A stretch of DNA of 64,000 bases, from the NCBI RefSeq assembly GCF_002278035.1, contig NZ_CP022604.1, positions 2,428,501-2,492,500 of the forward strand, written 5' to 3'. Source of the stretch: Ochrobactrum quorumnocens (GTDB taxonomy: Bacteria > Pseudomonadota > Alphaproteobacteria > Rhizobiales > Rhizobiaceae). This document shows positions 62,318-64,000 of the stretch, piece by piece. The notes under the pieces are model-generated. The model ran no database searches. It had not been told where the DNA came from and was given only the letters and a program-made list of their open reading frames with translations. The first letter of the stretch is position 1; each line of letters begins with the position of its first letter. The position numbers and the translations under genes were made by a program.

Positions 62318-63180
62318 TGGGACCGTTTCGCTGTATAGCCGATTTACGCGGACAACTGATGGAGAGCCCAGTCTGGGATGAACGCCGGGGAACGCTGTTC
62401 GCGTGTGATATCAACGGACGCAAAGTCTACGAGATTGATCTGGATAAGGGACCGTTGCGCGAATGGACTTTTGAAGCAGAGGTTCCGTGCCTTGGGCTTG
62501 CTGAAAGCGGCAAACTGATCATTTCTCTTGCGCGTCACATCATCTTGTTTGACCCTGAAACCGAAGCGCGCCAGACGATCTGGGACGGTTATGATGAGCC
62601 TGAAACATCGCGTCTTAATGACGGCAAAGTTGGGCCGGATGGCGCGTTCTGGGTTGGCAGCATGGATGCACGTCCGCAACGCGAACCGATCTCAAAACTC
62701 TATCGCTTGAAAGCTGATGGCAAAGCCGAACTCAAGGCTGAAGGCTTTGAGATTTCCAATGGATTGGCCTGGACTGCGGACGGATCGACCATGTTTCACA
62801 CGGATTCTCGTGGGCCTTGGATCGACCGATATGATTTTGATGTCACGACCGGCTCGATCAACAATCGCAAGCGCATTCGCGATCTTGATGAGGAAACAGG
62901 TCGGCCCGACGGCGGGGCCTGTGACGCAGAAGGAACCTATTGGAGCGCCGGGGTCTCGGCGGGCGTATTAAACCGCTTTGATCGTGACGGCACATTGCTT
63001 GATTGTGTTCCAGCTCCCGTTCCTGCGCCGACAATGCCATGCTTTTGCGGCCCTGATCTTACGCTTATTGCAATTACTTCGCATAGATTGGGCGCTCCCG
63101 ATGCGCCGCAATCGGGTGGAGTGCATCTGGCAAAGGCATATGTAGCAGGCGCAAAAGTCGCCAGAATGAAGGGAGTTTGA
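62314..63180 (+). CDS. SMP-30/gluconolactonase family lactonase
   Basis: SMP-30 proteins are six-bladed propellers that hydrolyse sugar-acid lactones. The 288-residue product has the metal ligands Glu17 (LMESPVWD), Asn149 (EISNGLAW) and Asp199 (RPDGGACD), plus RLNDGKVGPDG. Together with uronate dehydrogenase, which makes an aldarolactone, the natural role is opening that lactone to the aldarate. It overlaps the preceding gene by ATGA and is followed by udh after 4 bases. Confidence 0.92.
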   Translation: MMGPFRCIADLRGQLMESPVWDERRGTLFACDINGRKVYEIDLDKGPLREWTFEAEVPCLGLAESGKLIISLARHIILFDPETEARQTIWDGYDEPETSRLNDGKVGPDGAFWVGSMDARPQREPISKLYRLKADGKAELKAEGFEISNGLAWTADGSTMFHTDSRGPWIDRYDFDVTTGSINNRKRIRDLDEETGRPDGGACDAEGTYWSAGVSAGVLNRFDRDGTLLDCVPAPVPAPTMPCFCGPDLTLIAITSHRLGAPDAPQSGGVHLAKAYVAGAKVARMKGV

Positions 63181-63184
63181 TCCG

Positions 63185-63964
63185 ATGAAAAAACTTCTCC
63201 TGACCGGCGCATCCGGCAATCTGGGCCGTATGCTGACACCACGGCTGGCGCAAGCGGGTTATCGCTTGCGGCTTTCCGACATCGCGCCGTTTCCCGATGA
63301 ATTGCCTGAAGGGGCAGAGTTTATTCAGGCTGATCTTACTGACGCGACAGCAATCGCTGATCTGGTGCGTGGAACCGACGCGATCCTGCACTTTGGCGGC
63401 ATCAGTGTTGAGCAGCCCTATGATCTGGTTGCGACAGCCAATCTGATCGGTGTGACGCATATTTTCGAGGCGGCGAGAGCGGAAAAGCAGCGGGTTATTT
63501 TCGCAAGTTCCAATCACACGATCGGTTTTTATACTCGTGACGAGACGTTGAGCACGGATGAGCCATATAAGCCGGATGGCTATTACGGGCTTTCCAAAGC
63601 CTATGGCGAATTGCTTGGGCGCATGATGTTCGACAAGCACGGGATTGAAAGCGTGCATCTGCGTATCGGCTCTTGTGTGCCAGAGCCGACAGAGGCACGA
63701 CATCTCTCGACGTGGCTCTCCCATGACGATCTGGTGCGGCTTTTGATTGCAGCGGTTGAAGCACCCAAAACCGATGTTGCGGTCGTCTGGGGTGTTTCCG
63801 CCAATGCTTCGCGCTGGTGGGCAAAGGACGATGCAGCGCTGATCGGTTATGTGCCGCAGGACGATGCCGCCCGCTTTGGCGATCTGGCTGAAACCGGTGA
63901 TCCCATATCGAGTAGGTTTCAAGGCGGCACATTTACCGCCCATGATTACTCGCGTGAGGATTGA
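63185..63964 (+). CDS. udh: Uronate dehydrogenase (NAD+)
   Basis: Udh oxidises glucuronate or galacturonate to the aldaric lactone with NAD+. The 259-residue short-chain dehydrogenase has TGASGNLG (7-14), catalytic Tyr134 and Lys138 in YYGLSKAYGE, and stretches that match the Agrobacterium enzyme closely: GGISVEQPYD, ASSNHTIGFY, RIGSCVPEP, STWLSHDD and RFQGGTFTAHD. It is the last complete gene of the sugar-acid operon. Pathway placement fits SMP-30 and the enolase-family enzyme upstream. Confidence 0.93.
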   Translation: MKKLLLTGASGNLGRMLTPRLAQAGYRLRLSDIAPFPDELPEGAEFIQADLTDATAIADLVRGTDAILHFGGISVEQPYDLVATANLIGVTHIFEAARAEKQRVIFASSNHTIGFYTRDETLSTDEPYKPDGYYGLSKAYGELLGRMMFDKHGIESVHLRIGSCVPEPTEARHLSTWLSHDDLVRLLIAAVEAPKTDVAVVWGVSANASRWWAKDDAALIGYVPQDDAARFGDLAETGDPISSRFQGGTFTAHDYSRED

Positions 63965-63971
63965 GCGAGTG

Positions 63972-64000
63972 GTGCTTGAACTCGACGCCCATAATTATCG
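63972..64000 (+). CDS. Possible start of the next gene (fragment)
   Basis: A GTG at 63972, eight bases after udh, is followed by an open frame reading VLELDAHNYR to the window edge. It cannot be identified from ten codons and may not be a gene. Confidence 0.2.

Noticed and set aside
1..64000. Search for tRNA, rRNA, CRISPR arrays, insertion sequences and prophage
   Set aside because: No cloverleaf, regular spacer-repeat array, transposase or phage gene was seen; the dispersed palindromes are single or paired, not arrays.

Overview
This window reads as chromosome I of a member of the Brucella/Ochrobactrum group (Alphaproteobacteria, Hyphomicrobiales). The evidence is the gene order mnmE - rho - hemJ - hemE - origin - ppsR - maf - aroE - coaE - dnaQ - secB, a BvrR/BvrS-type two-component pair followed by HprK, EIIA-Man and HPr, a DivL with tyrosine in its H-box, AddAB instead of RecBCD, and Rhizobiales-type families (DUF2585, DUF1402, DUF2628, the TsaE-phosphotransferase fusion). 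Almost all of the DNA is coding. I see no rRNA, tRNA, insertion sequence, prophage or CRISPR array.

Layout. 1-5347: start of mnmE, a YyaL/DUF255 thioredoxin-like protein, rho, and the haem genes hemJ and hemE. 5348-5798: very probably the chromosomal replication origin, with several DnaA-box-like 9-mers, a palindromic AT-rich stretch and five GANTC (CcrM) sites within 39 bases. 5799-10728: ppsR-maf-aroE-coaE and dnaQ, with secB and fxsA on the other strand. 10977-14892: a Tim44-domain protein, MltA, an Smr protein, an XRE regulator, and a convergent DUF1402 protein. 15091-17539: hslV-DUF2585-hslU behind a good RpoH-type promoter. 17899-22658: hisB-DUF2628-hisH-hisA-hisF-hisE and coaA. 22675-29271: PhzF, a BON/LysM protein, poxB, an alpha/beta hydrolase, arfB and pckA. 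29694-35265: bvrR/chvI, bvrS/chvG, hprK, EIIA-Man, HPr and ahcY. 35604-47622: divL, tsaE-amgK fusion, murU-like gene, addB, addA, trxA.

The last third is catabolic. 47818-55096 is a peptide-class ABC transporter joined to a glycerophosphodiester phosphodiesterase and a TIM-barrel isomerase, a gene set resembling the agrocinopine (acc) operon, so its substrate may be a phosphodiester rather than a peptide. 55330-63964 is a GntR-controlled sugar-acid module: a DHDPS-family keto-deoxy-sugar-acid dehydratase, a polyamine/iron-type ABC importer, an enolase-superfamily enzyme, an SMP-30 lactonase and uronate dehydrogenase. Together these fit oxidation of hexuronate to aldarate, dehydration, and conversion toward 2-oxoglutarate.

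At least eleven copies of a roughly 45-bp palindromic repeat (core near AAAGTGGGAACCGGTTTT) lie between genes, sometimes paired with a second palindrome. One copy is inside addB and is translated in frame. The most interesting non-coding signals are the origin with its GANTC cluster, a three-hairpin leader before ahcY with mutually exclusive pairings, the in-frame repeat in addB, and the repeats and palindromes between pckA and chvI. Nothing here is an obviously new defence or mobile system.
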